From contig CM072335.1 of NCBI GenBank assembly GCA_036874045.1, forward strand, positions 19,661,501 through 19,725,500: DNA of 64,000 bases, given 5' to 3'. The stretch comes from Cymodocea nodosa (taxonomy: Eukaryota; Streptophyta; Magnoliopsida; Alismatales; Cymodoceaceae). The notes below the pieces were generated by a model. It was not told the origin of the DNA, searched no databases, and saw nothing but the letters and a program-made list of their open reading frames with translations. Made by a program: the position numbers and the translations under genes. Below, one piece after another: positions 1 to 9,695 of the stretch. Every line of letters begins with the position of its first letter. Position 1 is the first letter of the stretch.

Positions 1-690
1 AATTCTGCAATTTATGAAAAATTATATTATTGGAGACCTACAGGAAATTGGGGTGAAGATTTACACTTACGTGTGTATAATTTTTTGAACATATCTTGGA
101 ATGAAAACATTATAATATATCTAGGACAGAAATCATTAATTAACCAAACACATGTCATACTTGATGGTTATATCTATTTAGTCACGAAGATATCAATAGC
201 ATATAGATTTGATTTATACATAGTGAGCATAGACAGTTATGATGATTATATAGAAATTTTACCTGTACCGAGTGAAATAGCTAAACCACCATCTGCAGAA
301 TTTAATGAAATTCAAATAGGAATGTGGTATAATGAAGAAGTTGATCCTACTTTATGTTTGATAAGATGGTGGGATGAATTGATGAAATTTCAAATATGGA
401 TTATGGAAGACATGAATGAATGGAAGTGGGAAGAGGAGTATATTGAAATAGATGTAGAAATAGAAACTGCTACATTACCCTGGAACCAAAAAGGATCCCT
501 TACTGCATTACATATCATTAATGGTAATACACTCGTATTTGGAATTTATAATATATTGCATGTTTACAAATTAAAAAGTAACAAGAACTGCATTAAAACA
601 GAATTAATAGCAAGAAGAACTATGCCTAAAAAGTTTGCTTGGACTGATACATTTATTCCATTTGTTTCTACTTTTCAATCATGTTCTTAA
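1..690 (+). CDS. F-box-associated protein, C-terminal part, element A0 (partial at left edge)
   Basis: The frame is open from base 1 to a TAA at 688-690 (229 codons); the N-terminus lies outside the window. It aligns without gaps to about residues 150-378 of the F-box proteins at 9696-10832 and 11552-12688. Visible blocks resemble the F-box-associated domain that binds SCF substrates: a VSIDSYDDYIEILPVPSEIA block, a GMWYN...CLIRWWDE block, a WIMEDMNEWKWEEEY block and a late GNTLVFGIYNILHVYKLK strand. It is clearly diverged from the other two copies yet has no stop or frameshift. It is followed by the same 3' noncoding region and polypurine tract as copy 2, so it belongs to a second element of the same family rather than to a host gene. 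The substrate is unknown. Confidence 0.75.
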   Translation, partial: NSAIYEKLYYWRPTGNWGEDLHLRVYNFLNISWNENIIIYLGQKSLINQTHVILDGYIYLVTKISIAYRFDLYIVSIDSYDDYIEILPVPSEIAKPPSAEFNEIQIGMWYNEEVDPTLCLIRWWDELMKFQIWIMEDMNEWKWEEEYIEIDVEIETATLPWNQKGSLTALHIINGNTLVFGIYNILHVYKLKSNKNCIKTELIARRTMPKKFAWTDTFIPFVSTFQSCS

Positions 691-820
691 GCTGTGATTT
701 TGTGTGTTTAATGTTGTGTATTCTGCATTTATTTTTAGAAAGAAAAAAAAAAGAATTTTGAAGTTTTCATGTTCATTTAAAAAAAAAAAAAAAAAACAAA
801 CGAAACAAAATATCAATCCA

Positions 821-893
821 ATTTGTTGGTATCTGTTCTGGGAAACCAACTGGCTTGCTTGTGAGCCACCAAAGGCATAAAAGCCTGGGTTCC
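821..893 (+). other. Conserved three-hairpin segment after the F-box ORF
   Basis: Three successive short stems are visible: GTTGGT pairing with ACCAAC, TGGCT pairing with AGCCA, and GGC pairing with GCC around an A-rich loop. The segment recurs about 130-150 bases after the stop of F-box copies 1 (10957-11010, cut at its end) and 2 (12809-12880). It may be an RNA structure such as a packaging, termination or stability signal; no function is shown by the sequence. Confidence 0.4.
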
Positions 894-1108
894 ACACAAG
901 ACACTGATTTATTAATATCTGTTAAATGTTATTTTGTTTTATATTCTGTATTTATCTGGGAATGAAAAGTTTTTCAGAATCAAAAATCGGAATATGCAGA
1001 AAGAGATACAAATGGAACAAGGTATGTAACCAATTACTTATCCTGAATTTTAAATCAAACAAAACTTTATTCATGCCTACTACAATTACTGTACTTATTG
1101 TCAAATCT

Positions 1109-1151
1109 TTTACATTGAGGACAATGCAAAATGTAGGTATGGGGGGGAGGT
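1109..1151 (+). other. Internal polypurine-like tract of A0
   Basis: An ATTGAGGACAATG box is followed by a run of seven G's and GAGG. The same box and G-run occur in A1 (13121-13161), E (27664-27704) and C (53919-53957, minus), always about 1.1-1.3 kb before the terminal polypurine tract. This box is typical of Athila/Tat-type gypsy elements downstream of pol. Confidence 0.6.
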
Positions 1152-2450
1152 AATTAAAGTAACAGCCATGTAAGTTTGTTAATTAAAGGAATTAAAATGG
1201 TACTACAAAGTTTTGAGGAAATTGAAAATTTTTATGAATTTGCTATAACTATCTGATAATTGAGACTGTAAAATTTTTATAAACTACTTGAATGTTATAT
1301 TTAGAAGGCTATAGAAGATGCTATAGAATTTATTATTTATGTATATCTAGATATAGTATCTTATGATTTTTCTGAATTTCATGAGTTTAACAGTTTCACG
1401 ATTTTAAAATGAAATCAGAATATTTAATGCTTAATCAGAAAATTATCTGAAGTCCTGAAGGAGCTGAGATGTGAATTCTAGATTAAATGAAACACATATG
1501 ATGAAAGATACATTTACTTTGACTGATTGAACTTGTAGAATGATTTATGTGTAGATCTTATTAAACTACAGATAAAGTATGAGCTTATTGTTATGGATTC
1601 GTATTTTTAGTAAATGATAGAAGTAGGATTATATGAGATTGGTGTTTTACTGCATCTGTATTAATGAAATATGTGCATATATAGTATGTGATTAATGCTT
1701 TGTTTTGTGTGTGCATTTATTTTTAGAAAAAAAAAGAAAAAAAGAAAAAACTTTGAGAGTTTATTGACTTGTTTGATTACGAGCCTTTTGTACTTGAGTA
1801 GATAGGTATGTAAGGATTGTTGACCTGAAAAAGGACTTTGAAAATCTGGCAACCTAAGATTCTGATCAGATCTGGGATTGTTGACTGAAAGCTCGTTACA
1901 TGGGTACATTACAAAGCTCTTGTATGATTCAAGCTTGTCAAATTAACTTTTAAAGTACATAAAAAAAAAGAAAAAAAAAAAGAAAGAAAAAAAACATATA
2001 CTATTCTGAAAAGATACAAGTGTTTTGTGAAATACAGATATCTTATGAATCGAGTATATTTTCTACTATCTAGAATTGCTGAAATATGAATCTAGAATTG
2101 ACTTTTGAAGTTGTTTAATGGAAATACAATTCTTTATTCTACTTGTCTTAATCAGATTGAATTGGATTGTACTTTGATTCGTATGTTGTTGAAATTTCTT
2201 CTAGAAAAACTTATTGGAAAATTCAGGATTACAGATGATGAAAAGAAGAACAAACGATAATATAATTAACACCTATATGAAGATGATATACTTTGTATGT
2301 AATTTATATATATTCTAAATATCTTTGCAGGTTGATTACTGAAACATACAGAATATATGTGTATGCTAAACAGAAGAAAAAAAACAAAAAGGGGACGAAT
2401 TAATTCTAGCACTTTTTGAAAGACCAATTAATTAGATCTTAGTTTGCTAA

Positions 2451-2480
2451 GGGACTAGCAAAATTTAGGTATGGGGGAAG
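2451..2480 (+). other. Terminal polypurine tract of A0
   Basis: GGGACTAGCAAAATTTAGG is followed by ATGGGGGAAG and then at once by TGTTTAGAA, the first bases of the family A LTR. This is the plus-strand primer site for reverse transcription. It matches the A1 tract at 14441-14471. Confidence 0.75.
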
Positions 2481-2496
2481 TGTTTAGAAAAATAAG
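2481..2496 (+). other. Deletion junction: LTR start fused to mid-pol
   Basis: About 15 bases of the family A LTR (from TGTTTAG) run straight into a reverse-transcriptase frame. The rest of the LTR, the primer-binding site, ORF1, protease and the N-terminal half of RT are missing. The simplest reading is two tandem family A elements sharing an LTR, followed by one large deletion. Confidence 0.6.
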
Positions 2497-4436
2497 TAAA
2501 AGATATTAGATCATTTCTAGGACATGCTAGATTTTATAGAAGATTTATTAAAGATTTTAGGAAAATAGCTAGACCTTTAACCAATCTATTAAAAGATGTC
2601 CCATTTAATTTTGATAAAAATTGCAAAGAAGCATTTTTCAAGCTTAAAACTAGCTTAATTTCAACTCCTATAATTCAAGCACCTAATTGGAACCATCCAT
2701 TTGAATTAATGTGCGATGCATCTAATTTTGCTGTAGGAGTAGTGTTGGGACACAAGATAGAAAAATCTCCTAGAGTGATTCATTATGCAAGCAAAACTTT
2801 AAATGATGCTCAAGTTAATTATACAACTACTGAAAAAGAGCTATTAACTATTGTGTTTGCCTTAGAAAAGTTTAGATCATATCTGATTGGAGCTAAAGTA
2901 GTAGTATATAAGGATCATTCAGCTTTAAAACACCTAATAGCAAAGAAAGAGACCAAACCTAGATTGATCTGATGGATATTATTATTACAAGAATTTGATC
3001 TAGAAATTAAAGATAAAAAAGGTTGTGAGAATGTAGTAGCAGATCATTTATCAAGATTACAAATAGAAAAATCAAATATTGAAATTAAGGATAATTTTCC
3101 TGATGAACAATTAATGACCATCAACACAATGCCTTAGTATGTAGACATAGTTAATTACTTAGTTACTAGTTTAACACCTAAATATTGGAATAGATAGGAT
3201 AAGAAATTGTTCTTTACAAGAGTAAAATATTACTATTGGGAAGACCCATACTCATTTAAGAAATGTCCTGATCTGGTTTTAAGGAGGTGTGTTCCAGAAA
3301 CTAAATATTAGAGCATATTGTCTTGCTGCCATGACCAAGCATGTGGAGGGCATTTTGGTTTAGGGAAAACTGCTGCTAAAATTCTATAATGTGGATTTTA
3401 TTGGCCAACACTATTCAAAGATGCTCATAAATATTGCTTAAGTTGTTTAAAATGTCAACAAATAGGAAGAATATCAAAGAGGAATATGCTGCCTCTTAAT
3501 CCTATTGTTGTGGTTGAAATCTTTGATGTGTGGGGAATAGATTTTTTGGGTCCATTTTCTATGTCTAATCAATTTAATTATATATTGTTAGGGGTGGATT
3601 ATGTATCTAAATGGATAGAAGCTATTCCTACAAAAACTAATGACAACAAAGTGGTAATACATTTTATAAGAACCAATATAATTGCCAGATTTGAAATACC
3701 TAAAGCTATTATCAGTGATAGAGGAACTCATTTTTGTAATAGAAGTTTTGAAACCTTAATAAAGAAATATGGTGTAAATCACAAAATTACAACATCATAT
3801 CTTCTGTAAATAAGTGGACAAGTAGAAAGTGCAAACAAACAAATTAAGTTAATCTTAGAAAAAATAGTAAATCCTACTAAAATAGATTGGGCTAATAGAT
3901 TGATAGACGCACTTTGGGCTTATAGAACTGCTTATAAGACAAACTTAGGTATGTCACCTTTTAGGCTAGTATATGGAAAAAGTTGTCATTTACTAGCTAA
4001 AATTGAACATAAAGCTTATTGGGCATTAAAAACTCTAAACATTAATTTAAATCAAGCTACTGAGAATAGAAAAATATAATTGATTGAATTAGAAGAATTT
4101 AGGAATGAAGCTTATTCAAAAACTGTAAGAGAAAAAGAGAAAATGAAGTTCTGGTATGACAGGAAAATTATTCCAAAAACCTTTGAAATAGGACAAGAAG
4201 TATATCTTTATATGACTAGACTCCATAACCATCTAGGAAAATTAAGATCTAGATGGGCAGGACCTTACATAGTTTGAAATATTTATCCCTATGGAGTTAT
4301 TGAAATTGAAAATCCTAAAAATCAAAATATATTTAAAGTAAATGGATAAAGACTTAGGCCTATTTTGAAAATACCAAAAAGTTCCCTTGGAATTATAGAA
4401 GAAGTAAGAGTAGAGGATTACTCGAGCTTCACTTAG
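2496..4436 (+). pseudogene. pol: Ty3/gypsy pol fragment of A1: RT end, RNase H, integrase
   Basis: One frame runs the full 647 codons with no frameshift but about nine internal stops. In order: the RT tail ([17 protein letters not shown]), RNase H ([39 protein letters not shown] in place of the usual TDH), the integrase zinc region (CHDQACGGHFG ... CLSCLKCQQ), the DDE core ([27 protein letters not shown]) and the C-terminal RWAGPYIV block. Stops sit where relatives have Gln or Arg, as expected from CAA/CAG/CGA to TAA/TAG/TGA change (for example 2970, 3195, 3807, 4077). It is dead as a protein. The family is Athila/Tat-like by RT and integrase wording and by the tRNA-Asp primer sites of its relatives. 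Confidence 0.9.
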
Positions 4437-5253
4437 TAAGAAATTTTCTGAGTATAAAAAAAAAAACCTTATTTAAATATAATGACGGTTAAACTAAAAG
4501 GAATTATCGGTTTTACCGAAACATATTTTAAAAAGAAAAAAAATTGTTGTGGTTCAACCGACATGATCAACCAGTCTAACCGAAACACAAAAATATAAAA
4601 TGATATATATATTATATTTAGTTTAATGTCGGTATTACCGAAGTATAGTATCGGCTCAACCGAAAGAATATATATATATATGTATGTATATAATTTAGGT
4701 TCAACCGAGGAATATAACGGTTTGATCGAAAAATTTTAAAGTGTGGAAAAAGTAAGATTGGCTAGACCAAAAATTCTTCGGTCTTGACCGAAGTAAAAAT
4801 TATTATTATATTCATTTTTATTAGATATAACTTTATGGGAAGTCCGTTGAGTTACACTTAACTCAATGAACTTACTCCGTTGAGTCTAAGATAAGTTAAC
4901 GAACTTACCTCGTTGAGTTAACTCTAGCTCAACGGAGTATTGTAGTTAAGTCCACGGACTAAGTCCGTGGAATTAACCATAATTCCACGGATGAGAGAGT
5001 GAGAGTTTTGCGTGGGAAGTGACTCGATTACCTGCCTAAACTTAGGACTTATTTATACTAAACTTAAGGTTTGGGGGCATTATCCGTAGAATCATTTAGA
5101 ACTTAGAACAGTAGAGATAAGAGCGATTCCATTTCATTGTGTAACTCTACGATGAGGAAGATGACACCCGAGTTCTAGGAAAATGTAGTTGACACGTTAG
5201 AATTTCTTAAAGATTCGGAGGAATGGCACACGAGGTAGAAAATCAAGAATACG
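4437..5253 (+). promoter_or_regulatory. Spacer between pol and accessory ORF with two classes of inverted repeats
   Basis: No gene. At 4484-4800 there are repeated near-palindromes built from TCGGTT and ACCGAA half-sites separated by two to five bases, plus a TATATA run at about 4669-4690. At 4838-4992 a second class begins, made of TAACTCAACGAA and its complement TTCGTTGAGTTA, ending with TCCACGGACT/AGTCCGTGGA. This second class is the same as in the family A LTR. Downstream (about 5047-5060) is an AT-rich TTATTTATACTA stretch that could be a TATA region. I read it as an LTR-derived internal promoter; this is inference. Confidence 0.45.
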
Positions 5254-7150
5254 ATGAGGGAAAAAGAGCTACAAAAGGTAGAATCTGACCTTTTCTATTG
5301 GAGGAAAGTGTTAGTAGATTTGGGTATACAAATATTTCAGATAATGGAAACTAGAATCAAAGTTGCTACGGAAGTTGCTGTAAGTAGAGAGAGAAGAATC
5401 AGGCCAAATAATGAAGTTACCCTAGAACTAATCCAATGTAAGTCCCACCTCTGGTTCAAAAGACGCATAGGTAGACAGACTCAGTGGCAATCTGGGAGCA
5501 ACAAAGGAAAGAAAATGAAGAAGAGGCAACTGAAGAACAAGTGGAACCGACTGCTGAAAGACCTGTTCCTAAGGAACAACAGCTAGGACCTTTAGTTCCA
5601 CCACCAAGGCCATTGGAACAAGCAGCAATTTTGGGGCCTTCTACTGAGGAAGAAAGAAGAGAATTTCAAGAATTGGTTCAAATAGGAAAAGACCAAGAGA
5701 ACTAGAAGAATTGGTAGTAGCTATAGCATATCTGGTGTTTGATGCACGATGCAAAAAGAGGGCTGTAGAAAAGTTGAAAGCCCAATATAAAATCAAAGTG
5801 GAACAACATCAAGAAACTACTACCAGACCTAATGCAAGAGGAGCTGAAGCTGGTCCTTTGAGATCAGTAATTATAGAAAAAGTTAAATAGGAAGATCCAG
5901 TACTTGTGACTCAAAGGCCTATAGAGCCCATTTTTGTAGATTTAATCTCAAAAGAAGAAGAGGAAGATCAGACACAATTAATCAGAAGAAGGAAAGAAAA
6001 ATAGATAGTGCCTGAATATCAAGAAGAGATTAAATCTGAAATACCAATATCAATAGGGCCTGTAGAGTCGATTTTTGTAAACTTGCTATTCGATTCTAAG
6101 GAGAAGCAAGAGCAAAGAACTCTTCAACAAATTTTGAACAATATTCAAGACAGAGTGGAGAGTTCTACCGACTCACCACCACAGACAAAAGCAGAAGCAA
6201 AAATACAAGAATTTGTGGAGCATTTTCAGCAAGTTCAAGTTCAGCATATGGAAGAGCAAGTTCAAGAACAAACCCCTCTAGAGCAACAAATTCACATTCC
6301 TGACCTGATTGAAACAACAATTCTAAATGAAGTACACTTTTGGAGTTAGGAAGCTTATAATAAATACCAAGAGATAAGGGGTTGTGATATCATTTACAGT
6401 AGACCTATAAATTGGGACGGAATGCAAGAAATCAAAGATTTATTTGAGTTCTAAGGTCTACTGTAGTTTATTTCTCAAGAAAGAGGGCATGTAGTATATG
6501 AGAATCTAGTGCCCTACTTTTATGCAAACTTAAGAGAAGGAGAAGGATGATTAATTTCCAATGTGGAGCAAGCTGATGTATAGATAACACTAGAGCTTCT
6601 CCACAACATTTTAGGATTGAAGAATGAAGAACTAGAAATTTTGGAAAGCACAACTATAGTCGAGTGGATAGAACAGACCATAAAGGATTGTTTAGATATC
6701 AATCTTGGTGTGCCATTATTAAATAGACTAAAGCAATTAAATGGTAAAGCACACATGATAGCTAACATTTTGATTAAGAATATTTACCAACGACAAGGCC
6801 ATGATATAGAACTAAGTCAATTTGTCAAATGGGCCACATATGTAGTTGTGAACAGAATTCAGATAAATTGGTTTATAGTTTTTATCTCCAAGCTGAGAAC
6901 AGTGAAGAAGAAATTATTTTATGGAGATCTGATTCCACTATTGATGGTGGACTGTATCGATTTCATGAAATAGACATCTAAATGGATAAGATCTAGAACC
7001 ATTTCAGTGAAAGAGTACAGAAATTATGCTGTTGTAGAGATTGCTGAACCTTCTAGAGGAGTTACAGGAGTTGTAGAAAGGATTAACCAATTAGAGCAAC
7101 AAGTAGAAAGACTCCAAAAGGAAGTAGATGAACTTAGGAGAAAATATTAA
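5254..7150 (+). pseudogene. Accessory ORF of gypsy A1, 'putative plant transposon protein'-like
   Basis: Most of the protein (5702-7150) is in one frame with scattered stops; the first part lies in other frames (5254-5586, 5484-5705). The N-terminal half is Gln/Glu/Pro-rich and probably disordered. The conserved core, about 6385-6960, contains YSRPINWDGM, LVPYFYANLREGEG, ILGLKNEELEILE, LNGKAHMIANIL and KLFYGDLIPLL. It aligns closely with the minus-strand ORF of copia B at 17314-17950 (YSRPVKFEGM, LINCFYSNLIVEEG, VLGLKNEGVKLSE, LNGQAHFIAKLL, ILFYGDMIL). The FYANL...ILG pattern is that of the retroelement-linked plant domain called putative plant transposon protein (PF20167). The last 30 residues form a heptad-like coiled coil (INQLEQQVERLQKEVDELR). 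Function is unknown. Confidence 0.65.
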
Positions 7151-7944
7151 ATTGTATTGTTTGTCTACTTGTATATATTTGTATGAAAAATATCTAATTG
7201 ATTGTAATGTAAATTATTCATATAAATGAATGTATGTTTTTCAGATGTTTTTGCATTAGTATTGGAGAATGATGTAATGGATGAATTATCTTGAATATTA
7301 TATAACTATTTGAACAATGTGCAAAACTATTTAAAAGATTTATAAATTTTATAAATGACAAGATTAAATGCAAGATGACTGGTTAATGCTGAAAATATCT
7401 ATACGTTGCAAAGTAAAATATAAGTTCTGCATAATATGAAATGAACTGTAAGTTAAATATTTATATCACGATCAGATTCAAATGAGTTTTAAATTAAAAC
7501 ACTTCATTAATGACATGTATTTAACTTTATTTAAGTTAACAGAATGTAGGAGAGAAAAACATAGAAGTTAATACAAGGAGTAAGCTTAAAAGTTGCTAAG
7601 TGTTAACTCAACGAAGTAAGTTCGTTGAGTTAACCTTAACTCCACAAGGTCAATAATATAATATAAGGTCACTCCGTTGAGTTATCTATAACTCAACGAA
7701 GTTAGTCCATGGAGTTAGCAACAGTAACTGAAGTTTGTCTGTTGAGTTAACTGTAACTCAACGAGGTTAGTTCGTGGATTGAGCTAAACAGTTATTCTTT
7801 TAGCCATGAATGAAACTTCGTAGGTCTAGCGGTTATTAAAATTTAAAATTAGAAGTGACACACGTAACCATAAAAATAGGAACCGCACTACACGTTACAA
7901 GACACATTCTTGCAATGAGATTCATTTGCTTTATGGACATGCAT

Positions 7945-7954
7945 TATAAATATA
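7945..7954 (+). promoter_or_regulatory. TATA box upstream of A1 gag
   Basis: TATAAATATA sits downstream of the inverted-repeat array and about 175 bases before the gag ATG at 8130, the same relative order (array, TATA, leader) as in the family A LTR (TATA at 15279-15288). Confidence 0.4.
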
Positions 7955-8085
7955 GAACAGAATGTTATTTACAAGTTACCAACACTTTTGGAAGAAAAGG
8001 AACTTCGTTGGGGAACTAAAAGGAGAAGCAGCTGATTCAACTTCATCCGTCAACAACTATTTACTAAGTATAAAGCTTCAAATTG

Positions 8086-8091
8086 GTATGT
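8086..8091 (+). promoter_or_regulatory. Candidate 5' splice site in the gag leader
   Basis: ATTG|GTATGT is a good plant donor sequence, 44 bases before the gag ATG. The nearest acceptor-like AG (8125) would give an intron of only about 40 bases, too short for plants. Paired with the strong acceptor at 9683-9684 it would remove gag and join the leader to the F-box ORF. This is inference only. Confidence 0.3.
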
Positions 8092-8129
8092 AATTAATCT
8101 TCTATTATTTTACTTTATGTTAAGAGTTT

Positions 8130-9478
8130 ATGAGCACATGGATTCATTCTCCTAGCACTAAACGATTAGTAAGAACACCTACACAGGATTCTTCAACACA
8201 GAGATGTACTGAAATATTTTCTGAATTAGACTTTAACAAAATCCTTAGGGGTGTAGCTAACCTTTCTTTAAAAGAGAACGAAGATATGACTGCTCCAGTA
8301 GAGAAACCATTAAGGGAAATTCTGTATCTTGAATTAGTTGATGAACCTTCATATATTCGATTACCAAACTTTGAGGGAGATAGGTTTGAACTAAAATCTA
8401 ATTATATTAGTCAATTGCCACATTTTCATGGATTAGAAAGAGAGGATGCCTATTATTTCCTTAGAGAATTTAACGAAGTTTGTCAAATGATGAAAATGCC
8501 GAACATGAGTATTGATGGTATTAAACTTAGATATATCCCTTTTTCTTTAAAAGACATAGCTAAGAGATGGTATATACTCTGTTGCCTAATTCAATTTCTG
8601 CATGGATTGAATTTTGCTCTGTTTTTCTAGAAAAATATTATCCAACACATCAAACAATTAAAAAGAAGAAGGAAATATTAATGTGTAGCCAAAAACAGGG
8701 AGAATCATTTTGGAAATATTTTAAAAGATTTAAAGATTTACTGACTCAATGTCCACATCATGCAATGAGTAAAGCACAATTAATAGGTATAATTTATGAA
8801 GGCATAGATATTTCAACGAAATCTTTATTAGAATCTACTTGTTAGAATGGATTTTTAAAACTGTGTAGTGAAGAAGCATGGGCATATTTAGAAAACTTTG
8901 CAAAAAGAACTGCATAGTGGGAAAACTCAACTGAAGTTATTATAGATAAAAGAATATTGCCAAGGGGAATGCATGAAATAGATTCAAGCACTATGCTTGA
9001 AGTTAAATTAACTGAATTAATAAAGAAAATAGAAGAGTTATCATTAAATCAGAAGCTAGTAGAAAAGAATGCAAACGTTAATGATTTAGATATTATTTAT
9101 GCTAGAAACTAGAAAGATAACTTTGGAAATTCTTATAACCCTAATTAGAGAAATCACCCAAATTTATCTTAGAGAAACAACAATTTCCTAGGAGGAGAAA
9201 ATATAAATGACAAAAATATAAGTTATGAAGCTTTAATTGAACAAGGTTCTAGAATAGAAAAATTAGAAAAGATAATCCAACAATTAAACAATCGTCTAGA
9301 TCTTGTATTTGGAAATGCTGCAATTCAAAATCAAAATATAAATAGAAATATACCCCCTAGACAGAAAGAATCAATGGAAGTTAGACCAACTAGAGGATTG
9401 CCAATGCAAGCAATACCTAACCCTGCCAACAGAACTATTAATGAAATTGATACCACCTCTAGGAGGGTAGCTGAATAA
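8130..9478 (+). pseudogene. gag: Gag capsid-type protein of A1, located downstream of pol
   Basis: The retrotransposon gag domain is recognisable: RFELKSNYISQLPHFHGLEREDAYYFLREF, a KLRYIPFSLKDIAKRW block, LLPNSISAWIEFCSVFLEKYYP, ESFWKYFKRFKDLLTQCPHHA and IIYEGID. The C-terminal part (RIEKLEKIIQQLNNRLD ... RQKESMEV) is the usual gag tail. One frameshift lies near 8570, and there are about five stops, nearly all at former Gln or Trp codons; the duplicated tail at 11011 keeps two of the Trp codons. No CCHC zinc knuckle is seen, unlike the gag of E. Position is the oddity: in ordinary gypsy elements gag precedes protease, here it follows integrase and the accessory ORF. Confidence 0.8.
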
Positions 9479-9695
9479 AATAGTATAACTAAAGTAACTA
9501 TGTATAATATAGTAAGCTGAAAAATATAAAAAAGAAAAAATGTAAGTTTAATTATAGTTAGTAGTATCATAGAGTTATTACTTAACTCATCGAACTTAGT
9601 TCGTTGAGTTATGACCTAACTCCACGGGGGTGTGAAGTAGCTATGTTAATTTTGTCTTTGTTAATTTTTGTTTATGTTATACAGAATCACTATAG
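9479..9695 (+). promoter_or_regulatory. Spacer between gag and F-box copy 1: palindrome and 3' splice site
   Basis: At 9583-9611 is a 29-base near-perfect palindrome with half-sites TAACTCATCGAA and TTCGTTGAGTTA around CTTAG, then CCTAACTCCACGG. It is followed by a T-rich tract and TTATACAG ending at 9684, a strong plant 3' splice acceptor 11 bases before the F-box ATG. In the duplicate (11438-11551) the palindrome is kept but the acceptor AG reads AA. Confidence 0.5.

Larger units (their letters stand above)
691..2480 (+). other. 3' noncoding region of gypsy element A0
   Basis: No credible gene. The stretch parallels 12689-14471 of A1 base for base over long blocks. It holds A-rich runs (741-797, 1728-1750, 1960-1995), a three-hairpin segment at about 821-893, an internal G-rich tract at 1109-1151 and the terminal polypurine tract at 2451-2480. 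A conserved block at about 1765-1962 matches A1 13742-13952. Short ORFs here are not conserved as protein. Confidence 0.7.
7151..8129 (+). promoter_or_regulatory. Spacer before gag with inverted repeats, TATA box and leader
   Basis: No gene. 7151-7590 is AT-rich with nothing recognised. From about 7600 to 7780 there are four inverted repeats with TAACTCAACGAA-type half-sites (7603-7640, 7668-7718, 7738-7777). Then comes a segment resembling the family A LTR downstream of its array (AGCGGTTAT, ATAGGAACCG, CACGT), a TATA box at 7945-7954 and a leader of about 175 bases. The leader contains CTTCGTTGGGGAACTAAAA, reminiscent of the primer-site region GTTGCCGGGGAACTAAAT of solo LTR F. The whole may be a decayed LTR acting as an internal promoter for gag. 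Confidence 0.45.

Noticed and set aside
1..690. Ordinary host F-box gene cut by the window edge
   Set aside because: It is followed by the same 3' noncoding region, hairpins and polypurine tract as the F-box gene inside element A1, so it is part of the retroelement family.
8086..8126. A 40-base intron in the gag leader
   Set aside because: Shorter than functional plant introns; the donor was considered instead with the acceptor at 9684.
2496..9478. Alternative genetic code reading stops as Gln
   Set aside because: Stops also replace Trp and Arg, and duplicate units show TGG in one copy and TAG in the other. Point mutation explains all of them in a plant nuclear genome.
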